From: Pohlia nutans
Lineage: Eukaryota; Streptophyta; Bryopsida; Bryales; Mniaceae
NCBI GenBank assembly: GCA_022496805.1
Contig: CM040085.1
Span: 24,209,811-24,273,810 of the forward strand
Length of the DNA stretch: 64,000 nt
Reading direction: 5' to 3'
A program made the translations under genes and the position numbers. The notes beneath the pieces are model-generated. The model worked only from the letters and a program-made list of their open reading frames with translations, ran no database searches and was not told the origin of the DNA. This document shows, piece by piece, positions 11,759-21,353 of the stretch; the first letter of the stretch is position 1; each line of letters begins with the position of its first letter.

Positions 11759-11873
11759 CCACGTGTCATCTTTTTCATTGGTTTAAGGTGATGTGGACCT
11801 TTCAAAATCTGACGTGGACATTCGTGGTACGTGCCTTTTCTCGGTGTAAAGAGCAGAGCATTTTACTGACGTG
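11759..11873 (+). promoter_or_regulatory. cluster of four ACGTG cores (candidate promoter)
   Basis: ACGTG occurs at 11761-11765, 11812-11816, 11829-11833 and 11869-11873, with a TTGACC (W-box-like) just upstream at about 11744. ACGTG is the core of plant ABRE/G-box sites. A good 5' splice donor (CTGGTAAGT, about 12184) lies downstream, so this may be the promoter and non-coding first exon of the dehydrogenase at 13095. The link is inferred from order and strand only. Confidence 0.4.
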
Positions 11874-13094
11874 CCTGATGAAGAAGCAACTGCTGAAGGT
11901 TCCCATTCATAAACCCCCCCTCCAAGTAACGCTTCAGTATAATTTATGTCTCCCTGGCTGTGCACCTTGCTATTACCACTTCGGCATGTATGTTCTGAAA
12001 GTTGAAACTATACTGATGTGCAAGAGTTCGTTGGTTCTAAATTCCCGGGAGGATCTGTGTGAGAATTCATTGCAGGGAATTCATTGCAGTGAGTTGCTTT
12101 CCAATTGAACAAGTTTTCGAGAGGTGAAACTGTGAAGTTTTGAAGTTTGTTTTGTGCAACGGTGGTGCTGGAGTTTGATTCCTGGTAAGTATTGTCCCTG
12201 ATAATTCACAGTTCCATTCCACTTTTTGCCAGTGATCTATTATAACATTGTAGCCTGTTCCCCTACAGGGGTCCGGTGTTTCTATTTATCTTGTAGCATG
12301 TTGATAGAGAATTGGATGTATCCTAGCTGAACATTAATTGATAGAGAATTGCCAGTAACACACATTCTGTTAAAACTGGACAACTAGATTGGAAAAGTAA
12401 TGGGGAATATTGCCCTTCTCAATAGAGATAGGTCCCCAATTTTTCTACGGTATTCTTATTCCATGAAAAATTGGGGACTTGTACGTGGTGCATCCTGTAA
12501 TCTATACTTAGAATTGCGAAACTCTTTCTGAAACATTTACCTTCTACTCCAAAATTGAAATTGCAAGGTCATGCCACTGAAATTCAAGTAGATAAGGGCA
12601 TGTTCTTGCTTGAAAACTCATTGTGAAACTACATTGCAGAAGCGCACACAAAAGCTGGGACAAATACTCGCACTTTGACACCCCCCAAAATGCCCTATTT
12701 CTGGTCTAGCATGGCAATGACATCGAATGGGAAAGTACACCTTGATAGAAGCTACTATAATCCTAGTTTGTCTGTACGTCTCTCAATTGCACCTCTAATA
12801 AGTAAAGGTTGCCGATTGATACACAGAGTCTTCATGGCTTGGCCATAGCCGCACCAAGGACTGCAGGACCAATGCTCGGGAAATACCGGCAGTTAGTGTA
12901 AAATGATCCGGCTGATTTTCTAAAATGGCCGGTTGATTTTCCAAGCCTCCGGCTAATTATCGAGAGGAATCCACGGATTTTTTCTAATTGTATTATGAAA
13001 TAACTGCAATGGGAACCGGTTGGTTTTTCTGAAGACAGGATCCTGGCTGCTTTCAATGCTTGAATCATGTTTCCCAAGTGCTGTGCAGGACATC

Positions 13095-14694
13095 ATGACT
13101 TCGACTAGTACAGAACGCATCACGACACCGTTCAACAAAGACTCTACCACCGACGATGTCATTGCAGGCGTCGACCTGAGCGGCAAACGAGCCATCGTGA
13201 CGGGAGGCTCATCGGGCCTGGGAGAAGAGACAGCGCGCGCGCTGGCGTCTGCAGGAGCGGAGGTGACGATTGCAGTTCGCGACATGGAAGCCGGCAAACG
13301 AGTGGCGGCGGACATCACAGCAACGACCAACAACAAGAACGTCTTCGTTTCCCCTCTGGACTTGAGCAACCACGCATCCATCACGGCGTTCACCACCGCG
13401 TGGCGCGGCCCGTTGCACATCCTGGTGAACAACGCGGGCATCATGGCGCTCCCGGAAATCCACCGCACACTGGAGGGCTGGGAGCTTCAATTCGCCACCA
13501 ACCATCTGGGCCACTTCCAATTGACGCTGGGGCTGCACGACGCCCTGGCTGCAGGTGGGAACCAGTGCTTTTTTTTTGTGGACGTGCTATTTGAAAAATG
13601 GGCTTTCTATCATGTTGCTATAAGAAAAATTGGGTTATCAGAAAAATTGGGTTAAATAATGGAGTATAATGCCATAATCTCGCTTAACATTGGTATGTAT
13701 TATAGCCAAGGACTCTATAGAAAGCTATGTATTTGTAATAAAAAAAAGTTGTAAATCTCCTAAAAAATAGAAGTGCTAAGCTGCTCAATTTTCGGACTCC
13801 CTTGATAAAATGAAAAAAAATTGCAGGTGGGAATGCGCGCATCGTGTCTGTGAGCTCCAATGGGCACTGCGTGTCGCCCGTGGTGTTTGAGGATATCAAC
13901 TTTGATCGCCGCAAGTACGACCAATTCGCCGCCTACGGGCAGTCCAAGACGGCAAATGTGTTGTTCGCTATCGAAGCGACCAAGCGGTGGAAGCAGGTGT
14001 TTTATATATATCGCCAACTTTTTATTTGAAAAATTATGTTGCTATAAGAAAATTTGGGAAAAAAGTAGAGTATATCGCCATAATCTTCCCTTATCAATCA
14101 TTGGTATGTATTATAGCCAACACTAGAAGAAAAGAGGGACTTGTACACTGAGCATGTTCACTTAGATGTGACCAAATTCACTCAGAACCCCACTCTAGGC
14201 TGAGTGAACAAGTCCCTCTTTTCTTCTAGTGCAAGACCTCTATAGAAAGCTATGTATTTGTAGTGAATCACCAAAAAAGAATGCTATCTATGTTTCAAGT
14301 TTCAATTTTCAAATCGCCAATGGCACTTCCTTGAAACTGAAAAAAAAAGAAATCGCTGCAGGAGGGAATCAATGCGAACGCAGTGCATCCTGGCGTCATT
14401 CAAACGGGCATCGGGCGGCACATGCGGATCACCCCGGAACTGGAAGAGATGGTCAAGAGCTGGAAATTCAAAACACCGCAACAGGGCGCCTCCACGCAAG
14501 TGTTGCTCGCGGCAAGCCCGCTCTTGGAAGGCATCGGCGGGCGCTACTTCGAAGACAACAATGAAGCGTTTGTGAATCCCAGCGTGGAATTGGGCCCCGG
14601 CGTCCGCCCCCACGCTCTCAACCCCGACGACGCGGCTCGCCTCTGGGATGTCTCTCTGGACTTGATCAAGCAGCGCGGCACTGCAACACACTAA
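13095..14694 (+). CDS. short-chain dehydrogenase/reductase, 320 aa, bacterial-like
   Basis: The three exons are 13095-13554, 13827-13996 and 14362-14694; the frame is maintained across both introns (963 nt, 320 aa). Rossmann NAD(P) motif TGGSSGLG is at residues 36-43, NNAG at 112-115, and Asn136 lies in FATNHLGHF. The catalytic Ser is at 163-164 (SVSSNGH), with Tyr190 and Lys194 in YGQSK. A PGVIQTG segment and a YFEDNNEA C-terminal segment follow. All SDR active-site residues are present, so an NAD(P)-dependent oxidoreductase is expected; the substrate is unknown. The overall pattern (TTPF near the start, VDLSGKRAIVTGG, WRGPLHILVNNAG) resembles actinobacterial SDRs more than plant TIC32-like proteins, as far as I can recall them. 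Exons are GC-rich and introns AT-rich. The ATG at 13095 lies just after a plausible acceptor (GTGCAG), so a non-coding upstream exon is likely. Confidence 0.9.
13555..13826 (+). repeat. SDR intron 1, homologous to intron 2; 12-nt direct repeat at its borders
   Basis: TGCAGGTGGGAA stands at 13550-13561 and again at 13822-13833, exactly one intron length (272 nt) apart. Donor and acceptor thus lie in two copies of the same 12-mer, and the splice position is formally ambiguous. The interior shares about 150 nt with intron 2, including TTGCTATAAGAAAA, GCCATAATCT and an almost unbroken block from CATTGGTATG to ATGTATTTGTA. Confidence 0.85.
13997..14361 (+). repeat. SDR intron 2, homologous to intron 1, carrying a CACTA MITE
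   Basis: The intron is 365 nt. Removing the 111-bp MITE and its 3-bp duplication leaves about 251 nt, close to intron 1. The shared core runs from TATTTGAAAAAT through the MITE site (ATAGCCAA) to CTATAGAAAGCTATGTATTT. Intron 1 retains the uninterrupted version (ATAGCCAAGGAC), which gives an empty site for the MITE. At its borders only GCAGG is repeated. Confidence 0.8.
14121..14231. mobile_element. CACTA-type fold-back MITE (111 bp) in SDR intron 2
   Basis: Near-perfect terminal inverted repeats start CACTAGAAGAAAAGAGGGAC and end with the complement. CAA is duplicated at 14118-14120 and 14232-14234. The unoccupied site is visible in the homologous intron 1, so the insertion is recent relative to that duplication. 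Confidence 0.9.
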
Positions 14695-14799
14695 CTTAGA
14701 GAGCTCTGGACCTTCTTTGGATTGATTTACCAGTGACTGCTGAACTTGGTCTGCATCGAATCGCAACAAGGGAGTAGCTAGGTACACAATAATTTTTTT

Positions 14800-14980
14800 C
14801 TCTAGTAGGAAATGTGTTGTTTTTCACTTACTATAAATGAAAAAGGAATGAAATCCCGCCAGACACATCAGTGCTGGTAAGTGGTTTTGCTCACAAGAAG
14901 ACAGAAATATAAGCATAATATTCAGCCACTGTTCACAGTTCCCTCAAAATGGGGAATGAAAAACGACAGGTCTTCTAGTG
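14800..14980. mobile_element. CACTA-type MITE, inverted relative of 7664-7844
   Basis: The ends (C)TCTAGTAGGAAATGTGTTG and CTTCTAGTG match the element at 7664-7844 in inverted orientation. The left terminus has mutated from CACTAG to CTCTAG. It lies about 100 bp past the SDR stop codon and may fall in the 3' UTR. Confidence 0.7.
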
Positions 14981-17008
14981 TTGGTAGTCTGTAATTAAAT
15001 TATACTAGTCCCAAGTAGTGATTTTTCATAGCATAATAGAGTTAACCAAAAAGTCAGTCCAAAGAGAAAAGTTTTGGCAAACTCATGTTGAATTCCTTTT
15101 GAACTCATATTGAAATATAAATAGACCAAAAACTAGTCTATGACGAGTTGGGAGACAATCTAAAACAAGGCACTTTCATTATTCTCCATACCTCGCTATG
15201 GCTCCCACACTTTCCACCAAAGCTCCAACTCCATGACTCACAAGGGGACAGTCTATCACATGACACTATTCAACCCAAGTATAGTTCAATAGAGAGGTTA
15301 GAAGTAGAGTAAAAAAGGAGGTTAGATGCGCTTCTTTTTGGTTAACTCTAATAGAGCAATGGGAGGCAACACCCTTTTGCAATGGGACCACAGTCTAATT
15401 ACAATTAGAAACTAAGTTTACGTGGCAATGACACGGTAGTTCCAAAATTCATGGAATATAAATGGCATTCCTTCATTACTTAGAAAAGTGAATCTATAGT
15501 AAGTGAAGATTCTCTTTCGATCAAGTTTTCAAAAGCGTGCTCCATTGCAATGCTCTATTATGTTATGTTTTTTAATAGGAGACAATTTAACATTACTGCT
15601 ACATTTCCATGGTTTGAAATGTCAAGGTAATACACGTGCTACCTAGGTGTTACTTAGGCAATACATGGGAGATACCTAGGTTTAAAAAAGCTAGACTTAT
15701 TGACTCTATGTAGGAAATTTGGCTATTATTTTTCTTCTTTTCCAAAATCTTTTGTATCAACTAGGCAACCCAAATTTTGTGTAACAATTTGACTAAAATT
15801 AGCAACAAAATATCACTGGTCACAAAATCTGGTATATAACTTAATCTTCTGAGTCACACATCATCCTTTCCGTAGTAGTGTGTTCTAAAACTTTACTACA
15901 TAGAATAATTTGTCTAAAAACACTTACAAAGCAATTCAAGCAAAGTGATCCACCTCAATGAATTGGTCTAATCACAATGAAGGATTACGAGTTCTTACTA
16001 TACTTTTATTCTTTCGCCAAAGCAAAGTTAAGGAACTGCCAATAATAAATGTGGAGTTTCAAAAATAGTGTGCCATTTTAAGTCACATTTTGGGTGTATT
16101 GGCTATACCTGATGTTGTGCAGGCAATAAAAGTAATGAAATTTGAAATCAATACTTGTTCAAGATTTTAACAATACCTTTACCTTCCACATGGGGTAAGG
16201 GTAATGTGCCTTGTATAAAAAATTGACAATCACCTGCACAACACAAAGTGTAGAGTAAGCCCCTAGAGCAAGGGATTTACCCAACATAAAGAACATTAAA
16301 AATATATTTTTAAACAATGGTAGTGCGTGAAAGGTTTTGCCTTTGGAGTGGGCCACGGTAACCTTGAAGTGTTAATGATTGCTTTCATAACTTTAGCATG
16401 GATTGTGAAAAATGCATGCTAAAAAACAAAGAAATTGACGCCAAAAGGTCCCAATGAACACAAAGAGAGTGCATATAGGGCTTATGATTTAAACAAAGCA
16501 TAACCCCTAAGTGACCAAACAATCATTTTATGGTCGCTACCCTTTTTTACGGGCTGCCCAAGATGAAAAATAAAATATAAAATATTTTCAAATAGAAAAT
16601 CAAGTCTACTTTCCAACCCAATGTGAATCATGTCAATCCAGGTTAAACTCCACCGAGGATAATTTTTCAAAAGACAAACACCTCAACATTGTCCTAGTGT
16701 TATAAAACTTACTATTTCGGAAAAGTAATGATGCTCTCTTCTTTGAAAAAATTTCCATCGATCATTTTAGAATAGAATGTTTAGTTTTAACCAATCATAC
16801 AAAATTTCAAATTCTAAAAATAATTTTTTAAATTTTGGTGAATAATCAACAATAAATGCTTCTAAATTCATTAAATGAGTATCTAAAACATTTTTTGAAA
16901 GTATCATGCTTCTCATTTTCTCTTTTGGTTGAAACTTCATCAAAGTTGCAAAAGTAACATTTTATATCACATCTAGGTTTTGCCCTTATCCCCTCTATCA
17001 TTTAGAGG
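14981..17008. other. intergenic with fold-back motifs, no gene seen
   Basis: An inverted pair, AGAGTTAACCAAAAAG (about 15042) and TTTTTGGTTAACTCTAATAG (about 15336), suggests a degraded MITE. The open frames at 16159-16356 and 16482-16670 (minus) show no motif. Confidence 0.5.
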
Positions 17009-17012
17009 TTAA

Positions 17013-17516
17013 CTTCTAAAGGACCAAGGATTCATGGTTTTACAATGACAAATCTATTGATCATATTGTGAAAATTATAATTCAAATGAGAGCACATTTC
17101 ATATCATCGGAACTACACTACTTAATGCTAATAGTGAAGTAGGTTTATTGTGAAGGAGGTTATTACGAACAGACACTTTATTCACGCCGGCCTTGAAAGA
17201 GGCCGGAGTTTCTATCTATCTATCTGAGGGAGGTTAGTTAGTGAAGGTGTCACTAAAATGTAATATCAGTGTGAAATGAAGATTTCAGCCACTCAAGAAA
17301 AATTTCAGCCTTTGCTAATTTCATGATTTTGCAAAATAGAGAATGTCTTTGGAATTAGTACCACACGCACTATTAGCAAAAAGTAGTATAGTGAAGAACA
17401 TTGCATGCATTGATCAAAACATGAATACATTTAAACAAAAGAACTCCACTTAAAATCTACTCAAAAATGCTAAAAACAACATGAGGCCTAGTTCACACTT
17501 CTTGGTCCTTTCAGGG
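17013..17516. mobile_element. TTAA-flanked MITE, family A, interrupted
   Basis: Family A sequence (TTCTAAAGGACCAAGGATTCA... to ...CTTGGTCCTTTCAGGG) between TTAA at 17009-17012 and 17517-17520. It is split by a 271-bp element at 17116-17386. The right TTAA is shared with the next element. Confidence 0.8.
17116..17386. mobile_element. 271-bp MITE with CACTACTT(A/T)ATGCTAATAGTG-like ends
   Basis: The inverted ends CACTACTTAATGCTAATAGTG and CACTATTAGCAAAAAGTAG are flanked by TA (17114-17115, 17387-17388). Uninterrupted family A copies read through this position (GGAACTAGTGAAG). The element contains a GGCCTTGAAAGAGGCCGG-like hairpin and a TCTATCTATC stretch that recurs near 62112-62175. Confidence 0.65.
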
Positions 17517-17520
17517 TTAA

Positions 17521-17851
17521 TTCCTAAATGTCCTCATCCCTCTCTAAATTCGACAGTTTTGCAAAGATGCATTATAAAATGCAACTAAGAGGGATATTTT
17601 GAACTTGATGTATAAATAAAAGTTGTATGTTATGAATTTTAGATTCTATCCATTCGGTTAGATCTGCGATTGCTCTCACCAATATTTTTGTATAAAATTT
17701 GAAACTTGAATTTCAAAAATATTTTATCGGATCACACATGCATGAAGCTATCTTGCCATAGAATTTTGTAATATTTTGAAAAAAGTTCATGACGGTTGAG
17801 AAAACATGGATGAAAACATTGTCCAAAAATGGACGGTTGGATAGTTAGGGG
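17521..17851. mobile_element. TTAA-flanked MITE, family C, abutting
   Basis: It starts TTCCTAAATGTCCTC and ends ATAGTTAGGGG, between TTAA at 17517-17520 and 17852-17855. Both TTAA sites are shared with its neighbours. Confidence 0.65.
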
Positions 17852-18423
17852 TTAACCCTTAGGCGTCCACACTACAATTACTTGGTCAGACCTCATCAAT
17901 TCCTCACATTTTAAAATGTATTATATTTTTTGGATATTTTTCTCATATAAATAATTGTTAAAACCAATTTACCCTGATTTATTCATAATTATGTAAATAA
18001 AAATGAGTTTTATAAGTTTTTCAAAGCTTTTTTCTTGTAAAAATCATATTAATATCAAACATGCTTTAAATAGTATGATTTTTTAAAGGGAAAATGCAAT
18101 TAATAGTGATGAACAACAAGGTGTAGGTGGCATGCTTCTTGAGCTTACACAAAAAAAAATTTATGATAGAAAAACATTTTCTGTAGTGTATATTGGAATT
18201 TTAGGGTTATGAGTTTTTTTTTTTTTTTTTTTTTGACAAGCACAAGTTGTTTTGCAACCCGCGGCAAGCAGACGAGTTGGTTCGAGGCAACCCGTCGCAG
18301 GGGAGGTTCTATTAGGGAGAGTGGGATTATGAGCTTTAAAGTGTTGTAAAAAACACAATTTCAAAGAATGGTAGCCCCCACATTTTCTTAGTTGAAACCA
18401 TTTTCATTTGAAATTAGGAATTA

Positions 18424-18886
18424 GGCCCTCTTTACACTAGAGGCAAGAAGCCATGGAGAAAACCTCACAAGGGCCATGGCTCATCCTTGAGAAGCCAACC
18501 TTTGAATTTGACGGCCTTTGGATATAGTGTAAAGTGAGAAGGGGCCATAAAATAAAGTACTGATTTAAAAAAATAAAGTTCTTACATATTTCTTAAAAAA
18601 TAAAAAATGATTGGTTGTGAGAATTTTGGCCAAATGCCCCCCCGGATTTTGCGTTAGACCCACCTCTTGAGGTGGGCTTGACGCAAAATCCGGAGGTCTT
18701 GAAAAATGTGCACTTTTGTTGCCACGAAGCACAAAAGTGTTGTCCATGTCATTTTCTCCTCCTTCCGTCCCTCGGACTGAAAATTTCAGGTGTAAAGTGA
18801 CATTCTTTGGTCTTCTCAGTTTCTAGGCCTCCCATTGGCTGAAATTTCTCTCCTCACGGCTTCTCATCTCTAGTGTAAAGAGGCCC
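18424..18886. mobile_element. Tourist-like MITE (GGCCCTCTTTACACTAGAG ends) with internal hairpin
   Basis: The ends GGCCCTCTTTACACTAGAG and CTCTAGTGTAAAGAGGCCC are inverted repeats with a TTA duplication at 18421-18423 and 18887-18889. TTA/TAA duplications are typical of PIF/Harbinger (Tourist) MITEs. Near 18642-18694 there is a strong internal hairpin. Confidence 0.75.
18642..18694. repeat. strong hairpin with ~24-bp arms
   Basis: CCGGATTTTGCGTTAGACCC followed by ACCTC, then a short loop (TTGA), then GAGGTGGGCTTGACGCAAAA and TCCGG. The arms pair almost completely. Confidence 0.85.
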
Positions 18887-19020
18887 TTAGGCGGAATTCA
18901 ACGTTTGACTGAAACAATCAAACATGGCCCCACATAGCTCCATGCACACTAAGGGTTAAACAGTGTAAGCAAGATGATTTTACTCACAATTTATTTTTAA
19001 AGTTATTTATGGCTGTGGAA

Positions 19021-19099
19021 ACCCTGTGTACCGGGTATCAATCACAGACCCTTTCCCCGGGTATCAGCAAAGACCCGTGCACCGGGTATCAACAACAAA
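19021..19099 (+). repeat. three ~26-bp CCGGGTATCA repeats upstream of RPS16
   Basis: CCGGGTATCA occurs three times at 25-28 bp spacing (about 19031, 19058 and 19083), each after CCCTGTGTA, CCCTTTCC or CCCGTGCA and before ATCACAGA-, GCAAAGA- or ACAACAAA-like tails. The block lies about 115 bp upstream of the RPS16 start codon, in the likely promoter or 5' leader. CT-rich tracts (TCTTTTCCTTCG, CTCTTTTCTTTTCG) follow, as is usual for ribosomal protein mRNA leaders. Confidence 0.8.
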
Positions 19100-19214
19100 G
19101 TGTTCAGGAAACCCTGAACCACGACGGGAGGCTCTTTTCCTTCGTCAAGCACTTCAGACGTTCTCTTTTCTTTTCGCTTCGTTGCGCTATCGCTTGAATG
19201 CAGAGGTGATCGCC

Positions 19215-19649
19215 ATGGCGACCGCAACGGAGTCCGTGCAGTGCTTCGGCCGGAAGAAGACGGCCGTGGCCGTGACCTACTGCAAGAAGGGCAGGGGTTT
19301 GATCAAGATCAACGGGTGCCCTATCGAGCTGGTGGAGCCCGAGATTCTGCGCTACAAGGCGTTCGAGCCCGTGCTGCTCCTGGGCCGGCAGAAGTTCGCG
19401 GACGTGGACATGCGCATCCGCGTCAAGGGCGGAGGTCACACTTCCCAGATTTACGCCATCCGGCAGAGCATCGCCAAGGCGCTCGTGGCCTACTACCAGA
19501 AGTACGTCGATGAGCAGTCGAAGAAAGAGATTAAGGACGTTTTGTTGCGGTACGACAGGACTTTGCTTGTGGCCGACCCCCGTCGCTGCGAGCCCAAGAA
19601 GTTCGGAGGTCGCGGTGCCCGCTCTCGTTTCCAGAAGTCTTACCGTTAA
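19215..19649 (+). CDS. RPS16: 40S ribosomal protein S16 (uS9)
   Basis: This uninterrupted 144-aa frame is recognisable end to end as cytosolic ribosomal protein S16/uS9. It has the N-terminal [19 protein letters not shown], then [15 protein letters not shown], the central [20 protein letters not shown] and the basic C-terminal tail [17 protein letters not shown], which reaches into the decoding site of the small subunit. The length matches plant S16 (about 145 aa). The start is the ATG at 19215 (MATATESVQ). The same frame is open upstream to 19026, but that part has no ribosomal similarity and looks like leader. Coding GC is far above the flanks. No intron interrupts the CDS and no poly-A or flanking direct repeat marks it as a retrocopy, so I take it as a functional gene. 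Confidence 0.97.
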   Translation: MATATESVQCFGRKKTAVAVTYCKKGRGLIKINGCPIELVEPEILRYKAFEPVLLLGRQKFADVDMRIRVKGGGHTSQIYAIRQSIAKALVAYYQKYVDEQSKKEIKDVLLRYDRTLLVADPRRCEPKKFGGRGARSRFQKSYR

Positions 19650-20107
19650 GCGGCGACGAGTTAGGTTTAGGGTTTTGGCGATGGAGCCCCTGGCACAGGA
19701 GGAGATCCTTCAGGTTCAGGTTTTGATGACCTAAACTTTAGGTTGTGACATCTGGATTCCTCCGTCTATGGAAATGCTTAGAGTTGTTTGACCTAATTAC
19801 AGAGAATAGAGCTTCCTCAATTTTTGCATTCGCTTTTATTCAGTAAGAGATGCTCAAGTATCTGCTCTATTTGAAGTGTCTGGTTGCTTTGTAATGACCG
19901 AAGGGATGTAAACCTTGTTAGAATTTGTAAGACTGACTTGTTAGAACCCACTGCATTTGTCCTGGTCTTGTTGTCCAGAATTTGGAAGGCTTTTATCATG
20001 CTTGTCCATCTTAAGTGTCAATTGTACACGCTCATGTATTTGAACGCCTTTTTCTTCTTTCTCGGTTAGACCTTTAGGTATTGGACTCGATTCCAAATTC
20101 CAACAGC
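19650..20107 (+). other. RPS16 3' flank / likely 3' UTR
   Basis: T-rich sequence, presumably 3' UTR and terminator of RPS16. No other gene is seen. Confidence 0.5.
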
Positions 20108-20400
20108 TTTAGTGCCCAGTAATAACGGAAAATCTGTGAAGAATTGGATTTTGAATTGTGAGGTTCAGAGTTGGAGATTTATAATACACATATTCCAGAA
20201 AAAGAAAATTTCAATTTGGAGCTGTGCAACTATTAAATATGTAAAAATATTGTAAATATTTGAAAATACAGCAAATACCTGTAAAGACAACACCATTTAT
20301 GATGTGGTTTTTTTTTGTAGTTGGAAATTTATTACTTTGTTTTTTTTCTCTAAATGTGTTCTAATAGAAGTGTGTTTACTTCTATGTGTTGATTTCCATT
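20108..20400. mobile_element. truncated family B MITE
   Basis: It starts CTTTAGTGCCCAGTAA and continues with the family B sequence seen at 32475 onward (TCTGTGAAGAATTGG, AGAAAATTTCAATTTGGA, AAATACAGCAAATACC). The rest of the element is missing. Confidence 0.75.
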
Positions 20401-20460
20401 GACTCACTGCATACATCATGAATGCTCCAATATAAGAATCATTGCTTCATTGTATACTAA

Positions 20461-20739
20461 GGGCGGGTTTCCATGAGAGCATTGGTCCAATGGATATAGC
20501 TAAAGGACAAAAAATGAGGTCTCAACTTCCACCCATGCTTTGTGAGCGTTGAAAGCGGCTTGCAAAGTCACCCACTTCACCATGCCATCGGTGGGCTAAG
20601 TGATTGGTTGCTTTATGGAGAATCTCTAATTTTATCTATTGGATTGCTCTACCGAGGGTGCATGGAAGTGGTTTGTGCTATTTTAATCGGTGGAGAGCTA
20701 AATTTTAGGACCGGCTTGACTCTGCATAGAAGGAGGCCC
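20461..20739. mobile_element. Tourist-like MITE, family E
   Basis: It begins GGGCGGGTTTCC and ends GGAGGCCC with TAA on both sides (20458-20460, 20740-20742). A related copy in inverted orientation is at about 60756-61027, sharing GGAAGTTGAGACCTCATTTT and TTGGATTG blocks as complements. Confidence 0.7.
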
Positions 20740-21201
20740 TAAGTGTATGTGTTGCTTCACTAAATCGTTGGAAATTCCTCACATGATGTAGACATGGCTA
20801 TGGATTCATTAGAAATTTGACAAGTTCAGTATTAGCTTAACCTTAAATTTGCTCTTTATAGAAATTTATTGTAGATTTTGATTATCCTAAAAGTCACATC
20901 TGAATTTGTATAGATTTTTAGCCCAACATATGGTGCAGATACAGCTTATAATAACAAAATCCATTGGTTGGTGGCAACAAATGTGGTATATAGGTCACTT
21001 TCATAATGATACAACTAAATCTATTATTAGCAACCATATTGTACATAGCAGCCCTTGAATAAAGAAATCCAAGTTTTTAGGCAATTTTTTGTAACAAAGC
21101 ATGGGCACTCAAGGGTTAAAGACATCATGTTTGTCATTGAAGTGTCAATACTGTTGTAATTAAATTATTACAGTCAACCTTCCATAAATGTTACATGTAT
21201 A

Positions 21202-21351
21202 CTCCTTTGTCTCATAATAAGATTCAACCTTCAAAATAGAAAAATTAACTAGTCCAATAGTGTGGACCTTGAGTGAGTAGTAGTAGTAGTTTGAACAAAC
21301 AAGATACCTGTAGTTAGAGCAATAAAGAAGCTTATTATAGGACAAAGGGAG
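21202..21351. mobile_element. Stowaway-like MITE (150 bp)
   Basis: The termini CTCCTTTGTCTCATAATAAG and CTTATTATAGGACAAAGGGAG closely follow the plant Stowaway terminus (CTCCCTCCGTCCCATAATA). TA is duplicated at 21200-21201 and 21352-21353, as expected for Tc1/mariner-type MITEs. Confidence 0.9.
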
Positions 21352-21353
21352 TA

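Larger units (their letters stand above)
17856..18955. mobile_element. probable TTAA-flanked element starting CCCTTAGGCGTCC
   Basis: It begins directly at the shared TTAA (17852-17855) and may end at ACACTAAGGG plus TTAA (18956-18959). The inverted match between the two ends is short (CCCTTAG). It contains the younger element 18424-18886. Confidence 0.45.

Noticed and set aside
11707..12108. 133-codon plus-strand open frame
   Set aside because: No motif or codon bias, overlaps the ACGTG cluster and likely leader exon, and has no plausible continuation into the SDR gene.
19215..19649. RPS16 as a processed retrocopy
   Set aside because: No poly-A tract at the 3' end, no flanking target duplication, and a plausible leader with CT-rich tracts upstream; the coding frame is intact.
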